Shown: positions 24,605 through 33,402 of the stretch, piece after piece | How positions within the stretch are numbered: the first letter of the stretch is position 1 | Layout of the letters: every line of letters starts with the position of its first letter | DNA from: an uncultured Peptoniphilus sp. | GTDB lineage: Bacteria; Bacillota; Clostridia; Tissierellales; Peptoniphilaceae | NCBI RefSeq assembly: GCF_946998875.1 | Contig: NZ_CAMQAY010000004.1 | Coordinates: 1-64,000 of the forward strand | Length of the DNA: 64,000 nucleotides | Direction: 5' to 3' | Translations under genes and position numbers: made by a program | Notes under the pieces: generated by a model | What the model was told of the DNA's origin: nothing | The model's input: only the letters and a program-made list of their open reading frames with translations | Database searches by the model: none

Positions 24605-25441
24605 ATGAAAATAGCAGTAGTAGGATCAGGTACTATGGGAGCAGGAATTGCTCAAGTACTTGCACCATATCACAAAGTAATTGTTAGAGATATAGCACCA
24701 GAAGCTCTTGAAAAAGCTATGGAAAAAATCAAAAAAGGTTATGAAAAAAACCTTGCTAAGGAAAGAATGACAAAGGAAGAAATGGAAACAGCTCTTTCTA
24801 ATTTGTCAACATCAGCTGACATCAAAGATGTAGCAGATTGCGATCTTATCATAGAAGCAGCAACAGAAAATCCTAAGATTAAAAAAGCAATTTTCACAGA
24901 ACTTTGCGAAACTTGTGAAGAAAAAACAGTTCTTGCATCAAACACTTCATCTCTTTCAATAACTGACATTGGCGCAGCAACAAAAAGACCTGAAAAAGTA
25001 ATTGGCATGCACTTCTTTAACCCAGTTCCAGCCATGAAACTAGTTGAAGTTATTTCAGGAAAGAAAACTGATCCAAAAGTTAAAGATATGATTATCGAAC
25101 TTTCAAAAGAAATTGGCAAAACTCCAGTAGAAGTTGACGAGGCTCCTGGTTTCGTAGTAAATAGAATTTTAATTCCTATGATTAACGAAGCAATTGGAAT
25201 TTACGCTGAAGGCATTGCATCAGTAGAAGATATTGACACAGCAATGAAACTTGGCGCAAACCACCCAATGGGACCTCTAGCACTTGGAGATTTAGTAGGA
25301 CTTGATGTAGTTCTTGCAATTATGGAAGTTCTTAATACAGAATTTGCCGACCCTAAATACAGACCTCATCCACTTCTTAAGAAAATGGTTAGAGCAGGAC
25401 TTCTTGGAAGAAAAACAGGCGAAGGATTTTACAAATATTAA
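24605..25441 (+). CDS. hbd: 3-Hydroxybutyryl-CoA dehydrogenase
   Basis: A 278-aa NAD(P)-dependent dehydrogenase of the 3HCDH family. The Rossmann motif is [13 protein letters not shown]. The catalytic His/Glu pair lies in [19 protein letters not shown]. The C-terminal domain follows [13 protein letters not shown] use ATG 24605 with AAGGTGAAT before it; GTG 24596 is possible. It closes a MaoC-thl-crt-hbd operon. Butyryl-CoA dehydrogenase and EtfAB are not in the window. Confidence 0.95.
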   Translation: MKIAVVGSGTMGAGIAQVLAPYHKVIVRDIAPEALEKAMEKIKKGYEKNLAKERMTKEEMETALSNLSTSADIKDVADCDLIIEAATENPKIKKAIFTELCETCEEKTVLASNTSSLSITDIGAATKRPEKVIGMHFFNPVPAMKLVEVISGKKTDPKVKDMIIELSKEIGKTPVEVDEAPGFVVNRILIPMINEAIGIYAEGIASVEDIDTAMKLGANHPMGPLALGDLVGLDVVLAIMEVLNTEFADPKYRPHPLLKKMVRAGLLGRKTGEGFYKY

Positions 25442-25455
25442 TTTTAAAAAGATTA

Positions 25456-25482
25456 AGGGAAGGCAAGAGCCTTCTCTTTTTT
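25456..25482 (+). terminator. Terminator of the thl-crt-hbd operon
   Basis: Stem GGGAAGGC/GCCTTCTC with loop AAGA, then a run of seven T. Confidence 0.9.
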
Positions 25483-25496
25483 TATAAGGTGATGAC

Positions 25497-25784
25497 ATGA
25501 CAAAGGCTAAAATAAAAAATATTTTTCTTTCAATTTTAATTTTATCCACCTTAACTTTATTTTTATTTTTTGGACTGCCAAGAGAGGAGTCTATAACAAA
25601 AGTTAAAAGTGGCTATGGAAGAATTTTCCCAGAATATATTAGCTATAAAAATAAAAAGGGTTTAATCCAATATAGGGTTGATTTAAAATTAAATGAAAAT
25701 AAAATAAAAAAAGATCCAAACTCTGAAAAGTATTACGCAGAATACAGGGGCACAATTAGACCAGAAGCCTTTAGCTTCAAATAA
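25497..25784 (+). CDS. Small membrane-anchored protein, paralogue A (95 aa)
   Basis: An unrecognised protein with one N-terminal membrane anchor (about residues 8-26) and a short extracytoplasmic domain. It shares with the next gene the pattern FPEYI-S/T-YK-x-KKG/NKG-L-I/V-Q/R-YR-x-DLK and a following tyrosine-containing Y-x-EY or YGEY stretch, so the two are tandem paralogues. AAGGTGATG precedes ATG 25497. It starts just after the hbd terminator, so read-through or a weak promoter may drive it. Confidence 0.65.
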   Translation: MTKAKIKNIFLSILILSTLTLFLFFGLPREESITKVKSGYGRIFPEYISYKNKKGLIQYRVDLKLNENKIKKDPNSEKYYAEYRGTIRPEAFSFK

Positions 25785-25785
25785 A

Positions 25786-25829
25786 TTTGCACAAAAGTTA
25801 ACTGACAAAATAATTTGAAATAATATAAT
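25786..25829 (+). promoter_or_regulatory. Box-containing promoter, copy 1
   Basis: TTTGCACAAAAGTTAA (25786-25801) abuts a CTGACA -35 box (25802-25807), then 16 bp and TATAAT (25824-25829). A near-identical copy lies at 28436-28479, on the far side of the two-component system. The upstream box is a candidate binding site of that response regulator (inference). Confidence 0.7.
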
Positions 25830-25862
25830 GAAGGTAAAGATAAAATTATTTGGGAGGTTTCT

Positions 25863-26156
25863 ATGATTTCTAAATTAAAAAGTAAAAGTGCAAAGATAAT
25901 TTTAGGAGGTCTACTTCTTTTAGCCCTATTATTTTTATTTAACGGCTTTAAAAGTGAAATGGAAATTACAAGTGTAAAGAGGAGATACGATGCCTACAGC
26001 TTTCCTGAATACATAACTTACAAGACAAATAAGGGCTTGGTAAGATACAGGGGAGACTTAAAATTCAATCCAGACTCAGTTAAAATGGACAAAAATATTT
26101 ATTATGGTGAATATTTTGGAAGAGTAAAAAAAGATGGATATATTTTTTTAAAATAA
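25863..26156 (+). CDS. Small membrane-anchored protein, paralogue B (97 aa)
   Basis: A tandem paralogue of the preceding gene: an N-terminal membrane segment (about residues 12-28) and the shared block SFPEYITYKTNKGLVRYRGD, followed by YYGEYFGRVKK. GGGAGG lies 6 nt before the ATG. It is expressed from the box-containing promoter at 25786-25829 and ends at its own terminator. The family is unknown to me. The position outside the membrane suggests an envelope role connected with the adjacent sensor kinase (inference). Confidence 0.68.
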   Translation: MISKLKSKSAKIILGGLLLLALLFLFNGFKSEMEITSVKRRYDAYSFPEYITYKTNKGLVRYRGDLKFNPDSVKMDKNIYYGEYFGRVKKDGYIFLK

Positions 26157-26166
26157 TTAATTTTTC

Positions 26167-26194
26167 AAAAGGTTCTATTAATTTAGGACCTTTT
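26167..26194 (+). terminator. Terminator of paralogue B
   Basis: Stem AAAAGGTTCT/AGGACCTTTT around an 8-nt AT loop. The following T run is short, so termination may be partial. Confidence 0.65.
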
Positions 26195-26254
26195 AAATTT
26201 AAAAATAATATATAATAAAATCAGGCTTAAGTAAAATTGGAGAGGGATGGAAAT

Positions 26255-27820
26255 ATGACTAGGGACAAAAAAATTTTGAGGGCAAGTATTTTAATAGCCT
26301 ATGTTTTTATAGGGCTTTACATATTATTTTATTCTGCAAAAATTTATAAGCTTAGAGATTTTAGTGGAATGTCTTTTTTATTCTCCCTAAGCCTTATAAA
26401 TAATATTTCTCTTTTAACTTTTTTATTAGCTGATGACAGAAAAATTTTCCTAGATCACAGCTCTCTAGTGGTTTTATTTTCTCTGTGGATTTTGCTGGAC
26501 TATATTTTTCTCTATAGATACAAAATAAATTTTAAATATACTTCCGAAGTCAGCCTGTCCTTTATTTATCTTTTGATTTTTTATAATTTTTATATATTTT
26601 TAAGCAGGGTGAAGGAGATTAAGTGGAAATATTTTAATTATTTTGCCCTTATTATTTTTTTATTGGCCTTTATTTCTAATTATTTTAACAGTACTTTTTA
26701 CATGGGCTTAGTGAAAATTTCTAGGCTCTTTATTGCAGTTTTTCCACTATTTCTTGTTCTTACATATAGAAAAGAAATAAAAAAATATAGTCACAAGTTG
26801 CTTTCCAATGTCTGGATTATAAGCCTTATTTACTTGTTTTTATTTCTATTAATGAACTTCTTAAAGACCTTTACTTATGTTTACCTTAGGGAATTTATAA
26901 TTTTATTTGTGGCGGAACTTTCAATTTTAATCTTTATAGTTTCCATGGACAAAAATTTGAAAAAAGTAATTTTTGATTTTTATAGGAATCCCATAAACTT
27001 TATATTCATTATTATTTTCACACTATTTTTTGAAAGCTTTGTCAAAAATTATAGGTTAGCCTTTCTTTTTGCCATGATTTTTTCCTTAAATATGGCAAAT
27101 ATTAAGCTGATAATAAAATTTAGGAAGATAACAAATAATAAGTCAGCCTACGAAAAATTTTTATACAATAATAAATTGGCAAAAAATTTGTCAGAAAATT
27201 TTGAGAGAAGAAGCCTGAGCTTTCTCCACGATGACATTTTGCAAGATATAATTTTGTCGAAAAAGTTTTTAGAAGATGAGAAAAATATGAGCAAGTCCCT
27301 AGAAATTCACAAGGGTCTCATTAAAAAGATTAGGCTGAAAATAAATTTAATAGAGCCAGCCTTTAGAGAGGGAATAAGTCACTACGAAATTTATAGAGAC
27401 CTCATAAATTCTTTAAAGGAAATGTATCCCAAAGACAAGCTCCTTGAATTTTACTGCGACAAAAATATTTTTCTGCCCAGTCCCTATGACAAGGTAATTT
27501 ATAAGTTTATTCATGAGATGGTCACAAACTTTTACAAACATTCCAAGGGCTATTTTTCTGAATTAAGGCTGGAAATTGAGGGTGAAATAATATTTTTGAC
27601 TATTAAAAATTTTGAGGATTACCTTGATGAAGATTTTAATAGGAAAAATCACTCTGGCATCAGTTTTATGGAGGAGACCTTAAAAATTTACGGGGGAGAC
27701 TTAATACTTAAAGATAAGATAGAAAAAGATTCAAAAGACCAAGCCTATGTGGAATTTATTATCAAGCTGCCAATTCAAGAGGAGATTGTAAATGAAAATT
27801 TTATTAATAGAAGATCATAA
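26255..27820 (+). CDS. NarL-type sensor histidine kinase, polytopic
   Basis: A 521-aa sensor kinase. The first 290 residues hold about eight to ten membrane segments with little outside the membrane, so the stimulus is probably sensed in the membrane. The HisKA_3-type phosphoacceptor is the histidine of SFLHDDILQD. The ATPase domain shows HEMVTNFYKHS (N box) and a degenerate G box KNHSGISFMEETLKIYGG. I use ATG 26255 behind GGAGAGGG; a TTG at 26237 is rejected. It overlaps the response regulator gene by 29 nt, so the pair is translationally coupled. Confidence 0.88.
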   Translation: MTRDKKILRASILIAYVFIGLYILFYSAKIYKLRDFSGMSFLFSLSLINNISLLTFLLADDRKIFLDHSSLVVLFSLWILLDYIFLYRYKINFKYTSEVSLSFIYLLIFYNFYIFLSRVKEIKWKYFNYFALIIFLLAFISNYFNSTFYMGLVKISRLFIAVFPLFLVLTYRKEIKKYSHKLLSNVWIISLIYLFLFLLMNFLKTFTYVYLREFIILFVAELSILIFIVSMDKNLKKVIFDFYRNPINFIFIIIFTLFFESFVKNYRLAFLFAMIFSLNMANIKLIIKFRKITNNKSAYEKFLYNNKLAKNLSENFERRSLSFLHDDILQDIILSKKFLEDEKNMSKSLEIHKGLIKKIRLKINLIEPAFREGISHYEIYRDLINSLKEMYPKDKLLEFYCDKNIFLPSPYDKVIYKFIHEMVTNFYKHSKGYFSELRLEIEGEIIFLTIKNFEDYLDEDFNRKNHSGISFMEETLKIYGGDLILKDKIEKDSKDQAYVEFIIKLPIQEEIVNENFINRRS

Positions 27821-28394
27821 GATGATGGCAAGTTCATTAAAGGAATTTTTGGAAAAAGATAAATTTTTTGAAATTGATTTATTAGAGGATTTGAAAAATT
27901 TAGAAGACATAAACTTTTTAAAGTCCTATGATATTTTGCTTGTGGACATAAACTTAAGGGGCTTTGAAGAATCTTTAAACGGCTTAGACTTGGCAGAAAA
28001 AATTTTAAGTAAAGACAAAAATATAAAAATAGTGATTTTATCTGGCTATGATTTATTTTTTTATGGCGAAAGAGCAAAAAGTCTTGGGGCCTATGCCTTC
28101 ATCTCCAAGGAAGAGGACATGGAAAGCCTTAGAAATAAATTAAGAGAAGTCTACCTTCATGATAAAAAATTTTTTAAGGAAAAGGAAATTTTAGAAAAGT
28201 TGACAGAAAAGGAAGTTGAAATAGTTAAACTTTATTGTTCAGGCTTAAAGAGAAGTCAAGTTGCCAAGGAACTTTTTATCTCCGAGAGGTCCCTTGCAGT
28301 TATGTTAAATCGAATTTATCAAAAGCTCTACATCAATAACTACCAAGAACTTATGAAAAAAGCTATGGATCTTGGAATCATTGATTCCTTTTAA
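27792..28394 (+). CDS. LuxR/NarL-family response regulator
   Basis: A 200-aa regulator. The receiver domain has E7-D8, phosphoacceptor D52 (LLVDIN), S84 and K106. The C-terminal LuxR-type helix-turn-helix covers about residues 136-190 (LTEKEVEIVKLYCSG, RSQVAKELFISERSLAVMLNRIYQKL). It should be phosphorylated by the overlapping kinase. Likely targets are the two promoters with the TTTGCACAAAAGTTAA box on either side of this gene pair (inference from position and sequence identity). Confidence 0.92.
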   Translation: MKILLIEDHKMMASSLKEFLEKDKFFEIDLLEDLKNLEDINFLKSYDILLVDINLRGFEESLNGLDLAEKILSKDKNIKIVILSGYDLFFYGERAKSLGAYAFISKEEDMESLRNKLREVYLHDKKFFKEKEILEKLTEKEVEIVKLYCSGLKRSQVAKELFISERSLAVMLNRIYQKLYINNYQELMKKAMDLGIIDSF

Positions 28395-28435
28395 AAATTT
28401 TTGATGTAAGGATAGGATAATAGCTTGACTTAAAT

Positions 28436-28479
28436 TTTGCACAAAAGTTAATTGACATTATGCTTATTACTTATATAAT
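28436..28479 (+). promoter_or_regulatory. Box-containing promoter, copy 2
   Basis: TTTGCACAAAAGTTAA (28436-28451) abuts TTGACA (28452-28457), then 16 bp and TATAAT (28474-28479). The box and the spacing match copy 1 at 25786 while the spacer sequence differs. A small hairpin AAGGC/GCCTT follows at 28481-28495. Confidence 0.7.
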
Positions 28480-28535
28480 TAAGGCAAAGAAGCCTTAAAA
28501 TATTTTGATATTAAAAGTTAGATATGGGAGGAAAT

Positions 28536-28865
28536 ATGAATAAAACTAAAACAAATAAAATCGTCTTATCATCAGCCTATGGACTTTTGCTTTTACTAAT
28601 CGCCTTTAATTTTTACTTAAATGGATATTTAAGGGACTATTCAATCTATGAATATAACTTTTTTTATGGATTAAACCTATTGATAATACCTTCACTTGTT
28701 TTATTATATTTTTACTTAAAGAAAGACTTGAGGAAATTAAAGCCTCTACTTTATTTTTTATTAATAGGCATGTTTTTCTTAAATATTTTTATTTTTAATG
28801 AGGCAAGGGGAAGAATAAGTTCTTATGAAGAGGGAAATATTAAATCAGTTGAATTAAATATTTAA
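28536..28865 (+). CDS. Small three-TM membrane protein (109 aa)
   Basis: An unrecognised membrane protein with three hydrophobic segments (about residues 10-28, 38-58 and 70-88) and a charged C-terminus. The ATG at 28536 follows GGGAGG; an ATG 12 nt earlier is too close to the ribosome binding site. It is driven by the copy 2 box promoter and closed by a terminator, so it may belong to the regulon of the neighbouring two-component system. Confidence 0.65.
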   Translation: MNKTKTNKIVLSSAYGLLLLLIAFNFYLNGYLRDYSIYEYNFFYGLNLLIIPSLVLLYFYLKKDLRKLKPLLYFLLIGMFFLNIFIFNEARGRISSYEEGNIKSVELNI

Positions 28866-28872
28866 AAAAATT

Positions 28873-28896
28873 GGAGGACTAGGAGTCCTCCTTTTG
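28873..28896 (+). terminator. Terminator after the three-TM protein
   Basis: Perfect stem GGAGGACT/AGTCCTCC (28873-28880 and 28884-28891) with loop AGG and a short T run. Confidence 0.8.
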
Positions 28897-28989
28897 TATT
28901 TTATAAAATATTCTTGCTTTAATTACTTGAAATTTTATTTGCAAGATAAGTTTTTATTTTACATTTTATCTTTTGGTCTAAAGTTAGGT

Positions 28990-29682
28990 TTATAAGAGAT
29001 TCAAAATTTCACCAATAGAAGAAATTTTGTAATTTGCATCTTTTCCTTCTTCGTCACATCCAAAGCCGTAGCTGCAAAAAATGCTCTTTAAATTATTAAT
29101 TCTTGCTGCTTTTATGTCGTGGTGTCTGTCGCCCACAAAGATGATCTCTTCCTTTATCTTTTGCCTTTCCATTTTTATGATCTCATCCTTTGGAATGTAG
29201 TCATAAGTTTCTGCGGCAAAATATTTTTTGAAATAATTTTTTATCCCATAGACATCAAGGGCAGTGTCTAGATAAGATTCTCGACAGTTGGATAGAATGT
29301 AGAGGTCATAATTCTTGTAAAGTTCTTCTAAAACTTTTATAGTACCATCATAAAGTTCGCCTATGCCCTTTTTTATGTTTTCATCCATATTTTTACCTAC
29401 AAGAGCCATGACTTCTTTTTTCAAATTTTCATCTGCACCCCTTGCAATGAGTTCGTAGGCAAAGTTTGGCTTCTCGCCTAAAAATTTTGCCACATTTTTT
29501 TCTGAAAGTTCAAAGTCCCATGCAAAGCCATGGTCTCGCAAAAATTCTACGCCAGAAGAAAAAGCTGGATAATAGATTTTAATGGTATTGTGAAGGGTGC
29601 CGTCAAAGTCAAAAATTATGGACTTTACATTTTTAAGGCCATCATTTTTATATTGCAAATTTTCTTTTGCCAGCTTAGCCAC
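28990..29682 (-). CDS. HAD-superfamily phosphatase at the end of the riboflavin operon
   Basis: A 230-aa HAD hydrolase of the phosphoglycolate-phosphatase type. Motif I is [11 protein letters not shown], motif [10 protein letters not shown], and motif [14 protein letters not shown]. The GTG start at 29682 lies inside the last codons of ribH, overlapping it by 8 nt, so translation is coupled. The dephosphorylation of 5-amino-6-ribitylamino-uracil 5'-phosphate is done by HAD enzymes in other bacteria and has no dedicated gene among the other rib genes here. This protein is the natural candidate (inference). A later start is possible because no strong ribosome binding site precedes the GTG. Confidence 0.8.
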   Translation of the reverse strand: MAKLAKENLQYKNDGLKNVKSIIFDFDGTLHNTIKIYYPAFSSGVEFLRDHGFAWDFELSEKNVAKFLGEKPNFAYELIARGADENLKKEVMALVGKNMDENIKKGIGELYDGTIKVLEELYKNYDLYILSNCRESYLDTALDVYGIKNYFKKYFAAETYDYIPKDEIIKMERQKIKEEIIFVGDRHHDIKAARINNLKSIFCSYGFGCDEEGKDANYKISSIGEILNLL

Positions 29683-30142
29683 GAATATCGCCTAATAGGT
29701 TTGCCATTTCTATTGCAGCTGTTGCAGCATCAAAGCCCTTGTTGCCAGCCTTTGTGCCCGCTCTTTCAATTGCTTGTTCAATATTTTCTGTCGTGATGAC
29801 GCCGAAAATTATTGGCACGCCAGTTTCAAGAGATGAAGATGCAATTCCCTTGGCAACTTCTGCTGATACAAGTTCGTAGTGAGTAGTTGCACCACGAATA
29901 ACTGCGCCTAGGGCAATTACTGCGTCATATCTTTTTGTCATGGCAAGGGATTTTGCTGCTAGGGGAATTTCAAAAGACCCTGGAACCCAAATCACTTCGA
30001 TTTCATCGTCATTAACTCCATGCCTTTTTAGTCCGTCTATACATCCGTCTAAGAGCTTTGAGACTATAAACTCGTTAAATCTTGCCAAAACTATGGCGTA
30101 TTTTTTTCCTTCAGATTTTAAATTTGCACTGTAAATTTTCAT
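29675..30142 (-). CDS. ribH: 6,7-Dimethyl-8-ribityllumazine synthase
   Basis: A 155-aa lumazine synthase. Conserved parts are [40 protein letters not shown] and [17 protein letters not shown]. It condenses 5-amino-6-ribitylaminouracil with dihydroxybutanone phosphate. GGAGGAATT precedes the ATG. It follows ribBA at 54 nt and overlaps the HAD phosphatase gene. Confidence 0.97.
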   Translation of the reverse strand: MKIYSANLKSEGKKYAIVLARFNEFIVSKLLDGCIDGLKRHGVNDDEIEVIWVPGSFEIPLAAKSLAMTKRYDAVIALGAVIRGATTHYELVSAEVAKGIASSSLETGVPIIFGVITTENIEQAIERAGTKAGNKGFDAATAAIEMANLLGDIRG

Positions 30143-30196
30143 AATTCCTCCATTTATTTTTTCTCTTAATTATTTTTTTCTCTTAAAAATATTAAA

Positions 30197-31402
30197 TTAT
30201 TTGCTAAATTCAGATAAGATGTGGTTCATCTTTTCTGCCTTTGTTCTCAAATAAAATTCGTCGTGCTTAGTTGAGTGAATTTCAATTGGCACTCTTTCCT
30301 TTATGATCATGCCAAATTCTTGAAGAGAGTAGACCTTGTCAGGGTTATTTGTAAGAAGACGAAGTTCCTTTACTCCCAAATCTTGCAAGATTTGTGCGCC
30401 AGTTGAATAGTCTCTGGCATCTTCAGGAAAGCCAAGAGCCAAGTTTGCCTCAACTGTATCCATGCCCTGGTCTTGTAGGGCATAGGCGCGAATTTTATTG
30501 ACAAGGCCGATGCCACGACCTTCTTGACGCATGTAAAGCAAAATCCCTCTGCCTTCCTCGTCAATTTTTTTCATGGCAAGGTGAAGTTGGTTGCCACAGT
30601 CGCATCTTGATGAGCCAAAGCAATCGCCAGTTAGACATTCAGAGTGAACTCTTGTGAGGACGTCCATGCCGTCACCAATTTCGCCTTTCACAAGGGCAAT
30701 GTGGTGTTCGCCAGTAACCTTGTCGATGTAGGCATGAGCCCTAAAGTCGCCAAACTTTGTTGGAAGTTTTGCCTCTGCAACTTTTTCTACAATTTTTTCA
30801 TGTCTCTTTCTATAAATTAAAAGTTCTTCAGTTGTAGTGATTTTCATGTCTAATTTTTTTGCAAGCTTAAATAAATCTTCGCCACGCATCATGTGACCGT
30901 CATCTTGCATAATTTCACAGCAGAGACCAACTTCTTTTAGACCAGCAATTTTTAATAAATCAACTGTTGCCTCAGTGTGTCCTCGTCTCACAAAAATTCC
31001 ATCTTTTTTAGCTACAAGAGGAAACATATGACCAGGTCTTCTAAAGTCCTCTGGCTTTGCATCATCTTCTGCAAGTTTATTTGCAGTTAAGGCTCTTTCC
31101 CAAGCAGAAATTCCTGTAGTTGTGTCGATGTGGTCAACGGAAACTGTAAAGGCAGTTTCGTGGTTGTCAGTGTTGTCGGCAACCATTTGATTTAAGTCAA
31201 GTTTTTCTGCGTAAGATTTTGACATTGGCATACAAATAAGTCCCTTGGCAAGAGATGCCATGGTGTTTAAACTTTCACCAGTGGCAAATTCTGCAGCTTG
31301 AATCATGTCGCCTTCATTTTCTCTGTCAGGTTCGTCTGTTACTATTATAATTTCGCCCTTTTTTAAGGCTTCAACAACTTCTTCGATTGTGTTAACTTTC
31401 AT
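30197..31402 (-). CDS. ribBA: Bifunctional DHBP synthase / GTP cyclohydrolase II
   Basis: A 401-aa fusion. The N-terminal RibB part (about residues 1-200) has [11 protein letters not shown] and [12 protein letters not shown]. The C-terminal RibA part has [17 protein letters not shown] (zinc cysteines) and [18 protein letters not shown]. It makes both starting compounds of riboflavin. The ATG at 31402 is used with AGAGGAGAAG upstream; a TTG 15 nt earlier overlaps the ribosome binding site. Confidence 0.97.
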   Translation of the reverse strand: MKVNTIEEVVEALKKGEIIIVTDEPDRENEGDMIQAAEFATGESLNTMASLAKGLICMPMSKSYAEKLDLNQMVADNTDNHETAFTVSVDHIDTTTGISAWERALTANKLAEDDAKPEDFRRPGHMFPLVAKKDGIFVRRGHTEATVDLLKIAGLKEVGLCCEIMQDDGHMMRGEDLFKLAKKLDMKITTTEELLIYRKRHEKIVEKVAEAKLPTKFGDFRAHAYIDKVTGEHHIALVKGEIGDGMDVLTRVHSECLTGDCFGSSRCDCGNQLHLAMKKIDEEGRGILLYMRQEGRGIGLVNKIRAYALQDQGMDTVEANLALGFPEDARDYSTGAQILQDLGVKELRLLTNNPDKVYSLQEFGMIIKERVPIEIHSTKHDEFYLRTKAEKMNHILSEFSK

Positions 31403-31436
31403 GTCTTCTCCTCTCAAATTTCTATATAAAATTTAC

Positions 31437-32081
31437 TTAAAATCCATTTTCTAATAAAAAATTCTTTGTTATTTTGCTTGCTTCTTTAGTATTGACAAAA
31501 TTGTAGACATAGCGGCCAATAATATCTGTCTCAATGTTTATTTTTTCGCCAAGATTTTTACTTGCAAGATTGGTGTCTGCAATTGTGGTTGGAATAATTG
31601 AGACTTCAAAATAATTTTCGCCTACCTTTGATACAGTGAGGCTAATGCCATCAAGAGCAATAGATCCCTTTTCGGCAATGTATTTAAAATTATCTGAGTC
31701 AAATTTTATCCTGTAGACAATTTCGTGACCCCTCTTTAAAATATTTATGATTTCGCCAACTCCATCAACATGACCTTGGACTATGTGACCGTCAAGTCTT
31801 TTTGTAGGACTAAGAGCACGCTCTAAGTTTAAGGCTTGACCCCTGCTTAAATTTTTAAAGTTAGTTGAATTTATAGTTTCAACCATAACTTCAGCCTTAT
31901 AAAAATCATCGCCAAGCTCTGTCACAGTTAGGCAGACGCCATTTGTGGCAATGGAGTCGCCTCTCTTTGTGCCTTCCAAAACTTTTTTGCAGGAAATTTT
32001 TAAGGTGTAGAGGTCCTTTTCCTTTTTTATGTCAGCAAGTCTTCCAATTTCTTCTATTATTCCCGTAAAAATTTCAATCAC
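31437..32081 (-). CDS. ribE: Riboflavin synthase alpha chain
   Basis: A riboflavin synthase with two lumazine-binding repeats (IFTGIIEEIG, DSIATNGVCLTV, GHIVQGHVDGVG, and again KGSIALDGISLTV). The start is uncertain. The family normally begins MFTGIIEE, but here the Met position is ATT (32070-32072), 8 nt after AAGGTG. GTG at 32081 is in frame but sits almost on that ribosome binding site. I give GTG as the conservative annotation. The gene overlaps the end of ribD by 8 nt. Confidence 0.9.
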   Translation of the reverse strand: MIEIFTGIIEEIGRLADIKKEKDLYTLKISCKKVLEGTKRGDSIATNGVCLTVTELGDDFYKAEVMVETINSTNFKNLSRGQALNLERALSPTKRLDGHIVQGHVDGVGEIINILKRGHEIVYRIKFDSDNFKYIAEKGSIALDGISLTVSKVGENYFEVSIIPTTIADTNLASKNLGEKINIETDIIGRYVYNFVNTKEASKITKNFLLENGF

Positions 32082-33189
32082 ACCTTCCAGTGACAAGTAT
32101 GTCGTCAAATAATTTTTCGCATTTCATGTCCTTTATTTTTATGGCATCTTTTAATTCATGGATTTCCAAATCGCCAAGGGCAGGAATGCCCTTTGAGCCA
32201 AGCAAGATTGGCGCCATGAAAATATAAAATTTATCCACTAAATTATTTTTTAGCATCTCAGCGTTAAGAGTCCTTCCACCTTCAAGAAGGATGGAGGAAA
32301 TGTCGTAGTCCTTTAATTTTTCCATTAAGTCCTTTAAATCAACCTTGTCATTTTTTTCGCCACATATTAAAACTTCTACATTTTTCATTTTTTTAAGCTT
32401 TTCAAGTTTTTCCCTGTCACAATTTTTTGTAGTTGCAATAATTGCAAGACTTTCTAAATCCTCTGAAAGAAGCTTTGCATCAAGGGGAATCCTAAGCCTT
32501 GAATCCGTTACAATTCTTATGGGATTGACCCTGTATTTGCCATGACGAACATTTAATGTTGGGTCATCTGCAAGAACTGTTCCTATGCCAACCATAATTG
32601 CGTCAAGCTTTCCTCGAAGCTCATGAGAGTATGCCCTAGAAAAATCTGATGTTATCCACTTGGACTCGCCACTTGAAGTTGCAATTTTCCCGTCAAGGGA
32701 CATGCCAGCCTTTAGGACAACAAAGGGTCTCTTATTTTTTACATAGGTAAAAAATCTCTCGTTTAAGTTCAAACATTCTTCTTGGCAGACACCTTCTGTT
32801 ATAGAAATCCCAGCATCTTCCAAAATTTTTATGCCGCCGCCAGAAACTTTAGGGAAGGGGTCAGTCGTTCCAATTACAACTCTTGTTATGCCTTCTTCCA
32901 CAATTCGATTGGCGCAGGGTGGAGTCTTGCCAAAGTGAGAGCAAGGCTCTAGGTTTACATAGAGAGTGGCACCCTTAAGGTCATTGCCTCGACTTTTTGC
33001 ATCTTCAATGGCATTTACCTCTGCGTGGTTTTGGCCAAACTTTAAGTGGGCGCCCTCGCCAATTATTTCTTCATCTTTTACAATTACGCAGCCCACTAGA
33101 GGATTAGTCTTTGTGTGACCAATGCCCTTTTCTGCAAGTTCTAGGGCACGAAGCATATAAAAGCTGTCGTTAAAATTTTCTACATACAT
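32074..33189 (-). CDS. ribD: Bifunctional riboflavin deaminase/reductase
   Basis: A 371-aa RibD. The N-terminal deaminase has HAEVNAIEDA and PCSHFGKTPPC zinc motifs. The C-terminal reductase (about residues 150-370) has KAGMSLDGKIATSSGESKW and LLEGGRTLNAEML. It carries out two successive steps after GTP cyclohydrolase II. It is the first gene behind the FMN riboswitch; TAGGTGATTTA precedes the ATG. Confidence 0.96.
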   Translation of the reverse strand: MYVENFNDSFYMLRALELAEKGIGHTKTNPLVGCVIVKDEEIIGEGAHLKFGQNHAEVNAIEDAKSRGNDLKGATLYVNLEPCSHFGKTPPCANRIVEEGITRVVIGTTDPFPKVSGGGIKILEDAGISITEGVCQEECLNLNERFFTYVKNKRPFVVLKAGMSLDGKIATSSGESKWITSDFSRAYSHELRGKLDAIMVGIGTVLADDPTLNVRHGKYRVNPIRIVTDSRLRIPLDAKLLSEDLESLAIIATTKNCDREKLEKLKKMKNVEVLICGEKNDKVDLKDLMEKLKDYDISSILLEGGRTLNAEMLKNNLVDKFYIFMAPILLGSKGIPALGDLEIHELKDAIKIKDMKCEKLFDDILVTGRCD

Positions 33190-33200
33190 TAAATCACCTA

Positions 33201-33340
33201 TAAAAAAAGAGCCCAGACAGGGCTCAAAAATTTAAATTTATCTTCTTTCATCCAGACTTTACTGTCGGTATTGGAATCTAACCAATTCAGCTTGCGCTCG
33301 CGGACTTTACCGCCGGTGAGGAATTGCACCTCGCCCTGAA
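33201..33340 (-). promoter_or_regulatory. FMN riboswitch (RFN element) with terminator
   Basis: On the minus strand the aptamer begins near 33340 with CAGGGCGAGGTGCAATTCC. It continues with CACCGGCGGTAAAGTCCGCGAGC and ends with ACCGACAGTAAAGTCTGGATGAAAGAAGA near 33239, each stretch a conserved RFN block. The terminator GAGCCC/GGGCTC with T7 lies at 33201-33226. FMN binding should shut off ribDE-BA-H-HAD. Confidence 0.97.
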
Positions 33341-33363
33341 GAATTTTATTTACTTATAAGTTT

Positions 33364-33391
33364 ATGATATCACTAGATTATAAATTGTCAA
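33364..33391 (-). promoter_or_regulatory. Promoter of the rib operon
   Basis: Minus strand: TTGACA (33386-33391), 16-bp spacer, TATCAT (33364-33369), about 20 nt before the FMN aptamer. Confidence 0.75.
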
Positions 33392-33402
33392 GAAGAGAAA
33401 AA

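Noticed and set aside
29530..29796. 88-codon plus-strand frame across the HAD-ribH junction
   Set aside because: It is a shadow of two strong minus-strand genes and has no start signals.
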